A stretch of DNA of 64,000 bases from NCBI RefSeq assembly GCF_027942865.1, contig NC_134516.1, positions 24,139,322 to 24,203,321 on the forward strand. The letters are read 5' to 3'. The stretch is from Odontesthes bonariensis (lineage: Eukaryota > Chordata > Actinopteri > Atheriniformes > Atherinopsidae). Position numbers and translations under genes: made by a program. Shown here one piece after another: positions 53,325 through 63,122 of this stretch. Numbering within the stretch: the first letter of the stretch is position 1; each line of letters begins with the position of its first letter. The notes beneath the pieces are model-generated. The model was not told the origin of the DNA, made no database searches, and was given only the letters and a program-made list of their open reading frames with translations.

Positions 53325-53684
53325 GTGCAGCCAACAACACAACACTTCATGTGTAATTTTCCTTTCGTAGCCATTGCGCTCCTATGCTCGATGCTCGATA
53401 CAAGATCTTCAACTAATGTAGAGGGTGGGGAGTGGGTGGGGACTCGACAGGTAAATGCAAATTCCCTTATTGCAACGTCACAATAAGGGAGCCATCCAAA
53501 TGGCTCACAGCAGCATTTTTTTCTTGACACCAAAGTCTTTCTACTGACCTACAGAAAATGGATGGATGGGTTTTTCCGCGCTTGGAGTGTTTAAAGGAAC
53601 AGTAGGCTAGAGACCCAAATATGAACACAAAGACCCGCAAAAAGTGAGTTTTGCATAATATGTCCCCTGTCAGCTAAGGACCGC
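53325..53684. other. Intergenic or intron, nothing recognised
   Basis: Contains a short AATGGATGGATGG retroposon-tail remnant near 53568 and no coding domain. Confidence 0.5.
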
Positions 53685-53758
53685 AGGCACTGCTGGGATT
53701 TGAACCCAGGATCTCCTGTTTACTAGACAGGCACTTAGACCAACTAAGCCACAGCGCC
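53685..53758 (-). tRNA. tRNA-Thr (anticodon AGT)
   Basis: 74 bases fold as a cloverleaf: acceptor GGCGCTG with CAGTGCC, anticodon stem CCTGT/ACAGG around loop CTAGTAA (AGT), and T arm CTGGGTTCAAATCCCAG. The sequence closely resembles vertebrate tRNA-Thr(AGT), with a few changes in the D arm and a G-to-A in the T loop. No TTTT terminator lies within the next 40 bases on the minus strand, so activity is uncertain. Confidence 0.85.
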
Positions 53759-55299
53759 ACATGGCTCATAAAACTGATGAAAGAATAAAGAGCAGGAACT
53801 GGATCCACCTCAGGAAATGTTTTTTGTGATTCTTTTTCTCAAGAATAGTTAAAGCCATGAGTAGAAGTGCCTCCAATTGGTTCAAAACTTCATCATATTT
53901 TGCAGATATTGTTGGGTTTTCAACTCAGACCCTGCTGTTCATGAGGAAGTCACTTTCACCAGTTACAGCCAGATCTCATGAAGCAGTGTACTTATTACAC
54001 GCCAAGTCATTTACTGTGTTTTTACAAGGCTTTTTTAATGCTTTTGCGTTTTATTTTCCGCTACATATTTCAAGGAAATGACGTCCTGCCCTCAGCTTTT
54101 ACTCTAACTCTGACTATTTCATGGTTTGTACATTTATTTTGATGTTATGTAGTGTGACAGGAGGAGAACCTCCACCGTACTGTGTTGACTTGTTATGTGA
54201 ACAGAGGAAAATTACACTCTGAAAGTATAAAATAGGCATAAATGAGACTTTAAAAGCTGTGTGCTATTTATACGCACTTTCATTAAGTGGACCAGTGAAA
54301 AGAATTTAGTAGAAAGCTGATAATAAGATGTTTTATATTCTAAGTCATAGAAGTGGTTTTTGTGATTTATTTCCAATATTCATGTGATCTCTGCATAAAT
54401 CAGGGCTTGATGTTATTCTAATTATCTCCATATGTGAAAACATTGGATTCTTACAGAATCAGAAGCAGCAAGGAGAACTGAGCATGAAGTGGAGGGAGGT
54501 GAGAGATTTGTTTTCTGTTGTGTCGACGCCCACCCCTACCTATAGGCCACTCTAATTTCTTACACCAAATAAACAGTGTCTGGTTCCATAGCACATGAAA
54601 AACGCGAGACAATATCCTATTCTGCCTATTATAGCCTATTTACTAAACTACCTTAGGCATTAATAATGGGTAAAATGTGGGTAGGCTAGTTTAAAAGGCT
54701 TCTCAATCAGGGGAATAACTTATCAGACCATATAAGGAACTCTTAATTTAAGATTTTGACTTTTTATTTAGCAATATTCCCTCTTGTAGAAGTATTTATT
54801 GACTGTGCCACAGTGAGATTAAAACATGTTCAGTTCCTGGACTGAAATATTGTTCGTTACTTTGTATCTGTTGATCTGTTGAAAGTTGTAACTGTGCATA
54901 CTGTGTTTTTTAGTAATATTGCCTCTTGTAAAAGGCTTAATTATGTTTGATGAGCTACAGAAGGAGGAATTGAAAAGCTAAATGGCTGAACTCAGCTGTT
55001 TTTATTTGCTTAGATAGCCTGTAGCTCTGTTAAACCTTGTTGGAATTATACAAATATATTGTCTTCTCTGCTGTATTTCCATTCATGCTTGCATGTGTTA
55101 CAATAAATTGCTCCATCTTTTTTCCCATTTTCCTGGCAAAACATAAAGGAATGAGGTGTGTTTTAAGACTTTAGACCACTTTTAGAGGACTTTATAAAAG
55201 CACATACTTTATGCTTTACTGAAGAAAGGGATGATATGTATTAGTTCAAGGTGCTCTGTATTTAGTCTGACCCACAACTGGTCACCACAGGACCATCAT
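53759..55299. other. Intergenic, nothing recognised
   Basis: AT-rich; no domain, repeat end or RNA gene seen. Confidence 0.55.
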
Positions 55300-55309
55300 C
55301 TTCAACATC

Positions 55310-58016
55310 AGTGCTCAGTGACAGCTGCAGAAGTATGTGTAGAAACCTGATCTGTATTTAGACTGTTTCTGTCCAGTCCCGCTCTCTGAGCCGACAACAA
55401 AAATAAACTCTTCTGAACCATCAACTTGTATTTTAGACCCATTCTCACCAGACTGTTCAAGCAGGTTTTCCTCTGAATCCACAGCTCCACATTGGATTTG
55501 ATCAGTCCACCACAGAGTTTTCAGATTGCTGGAATTAAACCTTTACTTGAAACTTTACTTTTGCTCTGGAAGCAGAAATTCCCCTTAAAGTTCTCTGACC
55601 CATAACTGGTGTTGGCAGCAGAGGCCTCAGAGGGAGTCCCCTCCCTCTGAGCGCTGCCCACAGAGGGAGTGGGACAGCTTCCTGAATCTGTAAACTCCCT
55701 CTGAGCGCTGCCCACAGAGGGAGTGGGACAGCTTCCTGAATCTGTAAACTCCCTCTGAGTGCTGCCCACAGAGGGAGCGGGACGGCTTCCTGAATCTGTA
55801 AACTCCCTCTGAGTGCTGCCCACAGAGGGAGCGGGACGGCTTCCTGAATCTGTAAACTCCCTCTGAGTGCTGCCCACAGAGGGAGCGGGACGGCTTCCTG
55901 AATCTGTAAACTCCCTCTGAGTGCTGCCCACAGAGGGAGCGGGACGGCTTCCTGAATCTGTAAACTCCCTCTGAGTGCTGCCCACAGAGGGAGCGGGACG
56001 GCTTCCTGAATCTGTAAACTCCCTCTGAGTGCTGCCCACAGAGGGAGCGGGACGGCTTCCTGAATCTGTAACCTTCCTCTGAGTGCTGCCCACAGAGGGA
56101 GCGGGACGGCTTCCTGAATCTGTAAACTCCCTCTGAGCGCTGCCCACAGAGGGAGCGGGACGGCTTCCTGAATCTGTAAACTCCCTCTGAGTGCTGCCCA
56201 CAGAGGGAGCGGGACGGCTTCCTGAATCTGTAAACTCCCTCTGAGCGCTGCCCACAGAGGGAGTGGGACGGCTTCCTGAATCTGTAAACTCCCTCTGAGT
56301 GCTGCCCACAGAGGGAGGGGACGGCTTCCTGAATCTGTAAACTCCCTCTGAGTGCTGCCCACAGAGGGAGTGGGACAGCTTCCTGAATCTGTAAACTCCC
56401 TCTGAGTGCTGCCCACAGAGGGAGTGGGACGGCTTCCTGAATCTGTAAACTCCCTCTGAGTGCTGCCCACAGAGGGAGTGGGACGGCTTCCTGAATCTGT
56501 AAACTCCCTCTGAGTGCTGCCCACAGAGGGAGTGGGACAGCTTCCTGAATCTGTAAACTCCCTCTGAGTGCTGCCCGCAGAGGGAGAGGGACGGCTTCCT
56601 GAATCTGTAAACTCCCTCTGAGTGCTGCCCACAGAGGGAGAGGGACGGCTTCCTGAATCTGTAAACTCCCTCTGAGTGCTGCCCACAGAGGGAGTGGGAC
56701 GGCTTCCTGAATCTGTAAACTCCCTCTGAGTGCTGCCCCCAGAGGGAGCGGGACGGCTTCCTGAATCTGTAAACTCCCTCTGAGTGCTGCCCGCAGAGGG
56801 AGAGGGACGGCTTCCTGAATCTGTAAACTCCCTCTGAGTGCTGCCCACAGAGGGAGTGGGACAGCTTCCTGAATCTGTAACCTCCCTCTGAGTGCTGCCC
56901 GCAGAGGGAGTGGGACAGCTTCCTGAATCTGTAAACTTCCTCTGAGTGCTGCCCGCAGAGGGAGTGGGACAGCTTCCTGAATCTGTAAACTTCCTCTGAG
57001 CGCTGCCCACAGAGGGAGCGGGACGGCTTCCTGAATCTGTAAACTCCCTCTGAGCGCTGCCCACAGAGGGAGTGGGACAGCTTCCTGAATCTGTAAACTC
57101 CCTCTGAGCGCTGCCCACAGAGGGAGTGGGACAGCTTCCTGAATCTGTAAACTCCCTCTGAGTGCTGCCCACAGAGGGAGTGGGACAGCTTCCTGAATCT
57201 GTAAACTCCCTCTGAGTGCTGCCCGCAGAGGGAGAGGGACGGCTTCCTGAATCTGTAAACTCCCTCTGAGTGATGCCCGCAGAGGGAGTGGGACAGCTTC
57301 CTGAATCTGTAACCTCCCTCTGAGTGCTGCCCGCAGAGGGAGTGGGACAGCTTCCTGAATCTGTAAACTTCCTCTGAGTGCTGCCCGCAGAGGGAGTGGG
57401 ACAGCTTCCTGAATCTGTAAACTTCCTCTGAGCGCTGCCCACAGAGGGAGCGGGACGGCTTCCTGAATCTGTAAACTCCCTCTGAGCGCTGCCCACAGAG
57501 GGAGTGGGACAGCTTCCTGAATCTGTAAACTCCCTCTGAGCGCTGCCCACAGAGGGAGTGGGACAGCTTCCTGAATCTGTAAACTCCCTCTGAGTGCTGC
57601 CCACAGAGGGAGTGGGACAGCTTCCTGAATCTGTAACCTTCCTCTGAGTGCTGCCCACAGAGGGAGTGGGACAGCTTCCTGAATCTGTAAACTCCCTTTT
57701 GCCGTGTTGAGCTGCAGAGGCCTGGGGATGATTCTGCAGGAGCTGGACATCCTCTGAGTGAGGAGTCCCAGCAGCAGCAGAGACCTCTGACTGCTCCTCT
57801 AACAACAGCAGATTTTCTGTGTTGGCTGTGTTGGAAGCAGCAGAGACCTGGGATTGATGGTGTTCTGAGCTCGCTGTTACAGCTTCTGGCCTGTTGGCGG
57901 GTTCCTCACAACTTTCCTTTTTGCCACTTTCAAAGGGAAATATGTAGAAACCCTCAGACTCCTTTTCCAGAATCTCTTCATCTACTATGTCACCCCACAG
58001 AAGTGCAGGAGAGGAT
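55310..58016 (-). CDS. Unknown gene A, with a 54-bp coding minisatellite
   Basis: I do not recognise this gene. On the minus strand from about 58016 an open acidic region (LLWGDIVDEEILEKESEG, then EEQSEVSAAAGTPHSEDVQL) leads into about 38 tandem 18-residue units of the type GSTQREFTDSGSRPAPSV. The region after the array contains SEASAANTSYGSEN. The non-repeat ends are homologous to gene B (59350-59668). At the position of gene B's start ATG this copy has ACG, so either an upstream exon is used or the start is lost. A single missing base in one repeat (about 56311) puts the two halves of the array out of frame. Further downstream (55320-55500) an N-terminal-like stretch (NLLEQSGENGSKIQVDGSEE) reappears in another frame. 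Confidence 0.5.
55639..57696 (-). repeat. 54-bp tandem minisatellite, about 38 copies
   Basis: The unit reads CCTCTGAGTGCTGCCCACAG plus 34 more bases ending AATCTGTAAACTC. Units vary at few positions: CGC/TGC, CAC/CGC, GCGGGACGG/GTGGGACAG, AAACT/ACCT. Higher-order repetition is visible because the blocks around 56880-57000 and 57310-57480 share the same variant order. All units are 54 bp except one of 53 near 56311. On the minus strand all three frames are free of stops within the unit. Confidence 0.93.
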
Positions 58017-58126
58017 ATTCTGCTTTGGCTCGTTTTGCTTGTTGTTTTTTAGCGTTTGTCTAAATGACTTTTTAAGTACGTGTTGTTTTTCAGGCGCTTT
58101 GTCTTTCAGGCTTTTAGAAACTACAG

Positions 58127-58219
58127 TGATGTCATGTCCTCTGATGTCATGTTTCCACTGTGATGTCATGCAAAACTGTGAAGTCATAATCAGTGATGAC
58201 ATCACTTCTTGTGATGTCA
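58127..58219. promoter_or_regulatory. TGATGTCA motif array upstream of gene A
   Basis: Copies of TGATGTCA or its complement lie at 58127, 58142, 58161, 58197 and 58212, and TGAAGTCA at 58179: six in 93 bases. The word differs by one base from the CRE TGACGTCA and fits CREB/ATF/AP-1-type binding. The array is 110-205 bases upstream of the ACG/ATG position on the minus strand. Confidence 0.5.
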
Positions 58220-58229
58220 GAAGCAGTGG

Positions 58230-58982
58230 TGCTCTGTTCTCAGTCAGCAGGCATCACGTGTGCTGTTTTGCTCTCTTTTTCAGCTTTCTGATCTGAACTG
58301 TAAATAATATGCAACACATGTTCATAGAGCCCAGGCAATGGTGGCAAACATGGGTTGTATGAATGCTGTATGAGATGTAAATGAAAACAGAAGCAGGGAT
58401 CCTTTATATATATGTGATTAAAAATGGGACAGCAGAAACTGAACCTGAATGCATCACTGTCCAGGTCAGTAATAATGTATTTATTGTATGTTACGGTGCT
58501 CACAGCTGCTTTCTTCACGCCTCACCTGGAAGTATCTTTGAAGCTGTTTTGTATGTTGTCTACACTGACTGTGAAGCAAAAGCAACACAACAGCCACATC
58601 TGCAGCTTGTTCTCAGTGTTTACAGCACAATCATTCAGCTGCTTTCATGCATCAACATAATACAGTAATAACAGTGCAGTCATGCTGGTTTCTGTTAAGA
58701 GCTGCTTACAAGCAGAATGGGATTATTTCTACGTGTCAGCATACAGTGTATAACATGGATTCCAGTAAGAATCTGACTTTGAAAGGCAGAATCAACATGT
58801 AAATGATAAAGTGTCTTCCTGTGGATGTTCTCAGATATGTAAAGTATGAATACTGTGATCCTTTCCCACATGTCCCAGTATGTCTGATTGTGTTCCAAGT
58901 GAGGGTCAGACTGGAGAAAGTGTCATGAAGCTGCCACCCTTAAAGAATCCATAAAAGCTCTGAATACCAAAGCATCTCAGTG
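58230..58982. other. Intergenic between genes A and B, nothing recognised
   Basis: No coding domain or repeat end is seen. Confidence 0.5.
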
Positions 58983-59668
58983 TCATTCCAGTGTCATCTC
59001 TCTAAGTAATGATGGAAGAAGCAGAAGCTTCAGCTGCTCCTCCTGAGCTCTACTCTGATATTCAGTTTCTGCTGCTGCTGCTTTCAGAGTTTCACACAAT
59101 CCTGCAGTGACTCGGTTGCACTGCTTGAGCTCCTGCTCACACTTTTGACGGAGATGACGCTCACACGTCAAACAGTTTTCCACCTTCTTTAGTTTTTCCT
59201 CAGTCATGGAGCAGCCGCTCTCTGCTGCCACTCTTCTGTCTTTTTCTCCTGTCAGAAAGAAATGTTTCTTCAGCAGCTTTGTCCTCAGAATATCCATCCC
59301 ATGGTATAAATAGCTGATCTTGTCATTCTTCTGTCGGTAAGAGTTCTGTCATTTCTCTGATCCATAATCTCGGTCGGCAGCAGAGGCGTTAGAGGGAATC
59401 CCCTCGGTTTGTGAAACTGGAAACTTCCACTTGACTGGAGGAACTACGGAGGCCTGGAGATGATCCTGCAGGAGCTGGACATCCTCTGAGTGAGGAGTCC
59501 CAGCTGCAGCAGAGACCTGGGATTGTTCTTTTTCCAACAGTTGCTGGGTTCCTCATAACTTTCCTTACTGCCAAAAGTAATGGGACACGTGTAGGAACCC
59601 TCGGGCAAATCGTCGTCTGCCATGTCACACCACTGAAGTGGAGGAGATGATTTCTTGGTTTGACTCAT
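58983..59668 (-). pseudogene. Unknown gene B, paralogue of gene A without the array
   Basis: The start ATG is at 59668 (MSQTKKSSPPLQWCDMADDD, then YTCPITFGSKESYEEPSN). After a one-base frame change near 59545 the homologous frame continues with LEKEQSQVSAAAGTPHSEDV, a single unit-like KWKFPVSQTEG, and SNASAADRDYGSEK. A TGA at about 59349 follows, and the same frame stays open for a further 120 codons (RQKNDKISYLYHGMDILRTK, then a charged, likely coiled-coil segment EEKLKKVENCLTCERHLRQK) to 58983. The TGA could be a CGA-to-TGA change. The gene is probably decayed. No known domain is recognised. Confidence 0.5.
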
Positions 59669-59904
59669 TTTGCTTGTTGTTTATGAGTACTTAAAATCAC
59701 ATTTTTTTAAGATAGTAAGTAAGTGTTGTTTCTAAGTGATTGTTAAAATGATTATTTAAGATAGTAATTAAGTTTTTTTTAGGTGATGTGAAAACCGTTT
59801 GCTGTGACTTTCAAATCTGCTTCAAAAACTGGACGTGTTTCTTCAGATAAACTCCTGACCAGCTGTGAAAAAGCAGTGAAAATGTCTGGCCTGTATAAAC
59901 TTTG

Positions 59905-59963
59905 TGATGTCAAACAAGATCAGAGATGACATCGATTGTGATGTCACCACAGTGATGACATCA
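59905..59963. promoter_or_regulatory. TGATGTCA motif array upstream of gene B
   Basis: TGATGTCA at 59905 and 59939, its complement TGACATCA at 59956, and TGACATCG at 59927: four in 59 bases. The array starts about 235 bases upstream of the gene B ATG, comparable to gene A. Confidence 0.5.
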
Positions 59964-59969
59964 CAACTT

Positions 59970-61476
59970 TGTGAAGGCTTCTGTTCTGTCTCTTCTGGTC
60001 TGTGGTTCCAACCACAGATTCTGGATGGAAGTGAAGTCCGGATTCCAGAATGTTGATTTGTGTTCTCTGTTAATCTCTGGACGACTTCAGCTGATTACTT
60101 CCTGTCACTGTCACGTTGGAAGGTCCACTTCTGCCAGTTTTTCAGCAGCCAGTATCATGTTTTCCACCAGCAGTGTTTTCCAAAATGTTGCCAAAATAAA
60201 CTATTACAATTACAACAAATGTCATCTCAGGGCACTTCAGTAATAAAGTCCAATTCAGGTCAATTGGAATTAATTAAATTCAGAATGAATCCAATTCATT
60301 CATACAGAGCAATTCAAAAACTACACTGTAAACCCCAATAAGTTCAGTTAACTCAAAAAAATTGTTGAAACTGATTACATAAAATTTTTTAATTAATGTT
60401 AACTTAATATTTTGAGTTAAAAAAGCAGTCTTGATTAAGTATGCTTTACTTCTAATCTTAAGTGGCACAAACTTACTTTGGTAAGTGTAGCAAAACATAT
60501 CTGATAAGTATGTTCTACTAGTTATTTTGTTTTCACAGTAAAAATAAATACAAGTGTAGATAACTTAAATGTTCTTATTATTGTAAAACTGAGTTTTTCA
60601 CTTATGTTTACTTAAAATTTTCAATTCAAAAGAAGCTCTTTACTAAGTCCAGTACAAGCAAAAATCTTGCTCAGTTTAACTCAAAATAAGATGTTAGGGA
60701 AGTTCAATTCTTTTTTGAAACCGATTACATCAATTGTTTTAAGTAGCTTTAACTCAAAATCTCTATGTAGTACACATACAGTCAAAAACACATTAACAAG
60801 GTTATATGCAACTCAATTTTTATTGAGTAAACATACTACAACAACAAACAAATTGTTTTCTAAAATTCTACACCTCCATGTGCTAAATACCTGAAATTTT
60901 TTCTGAACAATCACATCTTGAAATGGACAATAATCAGGATTCCCACAAGGAAATCATTTCCATTTCACTTAAGGCCAGTGGAACAGTAAGACAACATATT
61001 TCTGCAGGCCCTCCCTTTGGCAGAATTCTTTGCAAAAAATTATAATTTTAAGCATAAAGTTACATTAGATATTTCTGTTGCAAAACTAAATCTTTTCATG
61101 TGTAAAAAAAAACCAAACACATTTTCTTATCAAAATGAGAGATCTTAAAAATAAAAGACCGTAAGGAAAACAAAACAAACAAACAAAAAAAGAAAAAAAA
61201 AAGTGTTATTATTTTGAAGGAGCTTCTAACTATTACCAGGACCTTGTTGTCAAATTTTCTGGGACATCTCTCTTTTAAAAATCTATTTAAAACTATTTGC
61301 AAACCAGCCAGTAGACCACATGGCACCTACAAATGCATGACATGCTTTCAATAACATACTCATGCTGTCCAACTGTCAAACATACAACACGAAGGTGAAC
61401 AATAACATAAAAACACTAAGATGTTTCAATTGCCTGTATGAATTGTTGTCCATCAGCATTGTTTGCAAGAGCCAGA
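59970..61476. other. Intergenic, AT-rich, with repeat-like TTAACTCAAAA stretches
   Basis: From about 60320 to 60840, AGTTAACTCAAAAAAATTG-like and TTTTAAGTAGCTTTAACTC-like segments in both orientations suggest an old MITE, but clean ends were not found. No gene is seen. Confidence 0.45.
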
Positions 61477-61794
61477 TTACTCTACTGCCAAAAGGTCGTT
61501 TTTAAGGCTCAACACTCTGGGCCTCAACTTTCCATCTTCCAGGCCCAACAACACTTTCTGGATGAAGTCGAAAGTATTGGCCAAGTCTTTTGGGTAACGT
61601 AAATGCAGCGCATAAATAAGTCCAAGAAGAATCACATAGGCATCAGCCAATGTATCCACGTCAATCACAACATTACCCTCAATGAGAACTGCAACCCTAT
61701 CTGGGCAGAGGAATGTGGCATCAGTTGAACTGGCACGGATCAAAGCAAGGCCAACTGGTACATCATCAACTTCCAGTTCAGGGGAATCCACAGG
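61477..61794 (-). CDS. SAMD3-like gene, last exon
   Basis: A strong acceptor CTCCTCTCTCTCATCTTCAG is followed in phase 0 by PVDSPELEVDDVPVGLALI, then VAVLIEGNVVIDVDTLADA and VILLGLIYALHLRYPKDLAN plus TFDFIQKVLLGLEDGKLRPR, ending DLLAVE and TAA. This C-terminal region is typical of a large fish family usually named sterile alpha motif domain-containing protein 3-like; its function is unknown. The frame is open upstream to about 61960, but only this acceptor joins the previous exon in phase. Confidence 0.72.
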   Translation of the reverse strand, partial: PVDSPELEVDDVPVGLALIRASSTDATFLCPDRVAVLIEGNVVIDVDTLADAYVILLGLIYALHLRYPKDLANTFDFIQKVLLGLEDGKLRPRVLSLKNDLLAVE

Positions 61795-62183
61795 CTGAAG
61801 ATGAGAGAGAGGAGAAACACCTCTTAGCGTACCACAATACAAACTGATTGCACCACAAGCTACAGCGTCAAATGACCACAGACGATGCAACATTTCTATA
61901 AAATAAAACAGATTTTTAAGCATTTCTTGCTGGACTTTATTAGATCTCCTTTTGCTACACAAAAAATATCTTTCCAGTGAATTTCATAACATCAGGGGCA
62001 TTCTTTTTTGAACTATGAACCTACAGCATTTGCATCCCTTCTGTACACTACAATAACAATTTATGGTAATACTAAATACTAATTCTAAACTTACAACCAG
62101 AACCTTCAACCATGGTCTGATGACACCAAAATTCACAGAACAAGCAAATTCCAAACATTTCATATAGCAATATGCTGACTTAC

Positions 62184-62279
62184 ATCCCACATCCTCAGGA
62201 ACTTGGAGTCATCCTCACACAAATAAGGAGGGAGAGCACGGAGAACAACAGTACGTCTTCCATGGACGTCAACTTGTTC
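62184..62279 (-). CDS. SAMD3-like gene, 96-bp exon
   Basis: 32 codons between acceptor CTCACTCAAG and donor GAT-GTAAGT: EQVDVHGRRTVVLRALPPYL and CEDDSKFLRMWD. Phase 0 at both ends joins the neighbours without a break. Confidence 0.75.
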
Positions 62280-62723
62280 CTTGAGTGAGAAAACATAAGC
62301 AATATATAAAACACACTATTGACAGTAGGTTGGAAAATGCCAAAGGTAGTGCTTGTTTTGTTTTTTGAAAACAAACAGTCCCCCTATTTTTCATTTAATA
62401 TTTGAACTTTTATTAACAAAAACAGACCAAATACCACACAGTGGGCCTCATGCAAGAACATTTTCGTATTTTAATTCTAAATTTCTCTCACACTCCATGA
62501 GCAACAGGCCAACAGCATCTCTGTCGCTGTGGATTCTCTAGTATGGAAAAATGTGTTCTTATTTGATGTGTCTTATGTCTCCATGCACATGTTAACAATT
62601 GTTTCTGTTTTGAAAAAAATCTTTTTAGACATGTTTAAGTAAAATATACTCATGACTGAAGATATTAGAGTTTGAACATAATCCACTATTGCTATCAAGC
62701 ACCAGGAAGTGTAACCAACTCAC

Positions 62724-62891
62724 CTGGAGGTCGTAAGCACTGAAGAGCTGATCAAGAGCTTCAGCTGCCTGTCCTGTGCGTGCAGCTTTTTTTCTGAACA
62801 AACTTTGTAGACGGGGAACATGTCGATCCAGCTCGGCATAGAAATGGTTTTTCAGGTTGATGTTTGTGATCCTGTGAAACTCAGAACAAAT
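62724..62891 (-). CDS. SAMD3-like gene, 168-bp exon
   Basis: 56 codons between acceptor TTTGTACAG and donor CAG-GTGAGT: ICSEFHRITNINLKNHFYAE through LFRKKAARTGQAAEALDQLF to SAYDLQ. Phase 0 at both ends. The basic, helical character matches the middle of the family. Confidence 0.78.
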
Positions 62892-63122
62892 CTGTACAAA
62901 CATAAAATCACTGTTAAATGTTGTAGTCTGTACAAAAAATGAATACAGAAATAAACAAGAATTTTCACATCTCATGCATAATGGAAAATCACTGTAACCA
63001 TTTCTCAGATATGGGGTCATGTAAAGCTTTACCTTAACAAAGTATGAACCAAGTTTGATCACCTAAAAAGTGATACTGCTCAAGAAAATAATTAAATCTG
63101 TGTGTACAAATACTATTTTCAC

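Noticed and set aside
55639..57696. Tandem array that could be mistaken for a CRISPR array
   Set aside because: The repeats are contiguous 54-bp units without unique spacers, in a eukaryotic coding context.
59340..59352. In-frame TGA in gene B as selenocysteine
   Set aside because: No selenoprotein-like CU/UC motif or visible SECIS element; a nonsense mutation is simpler.
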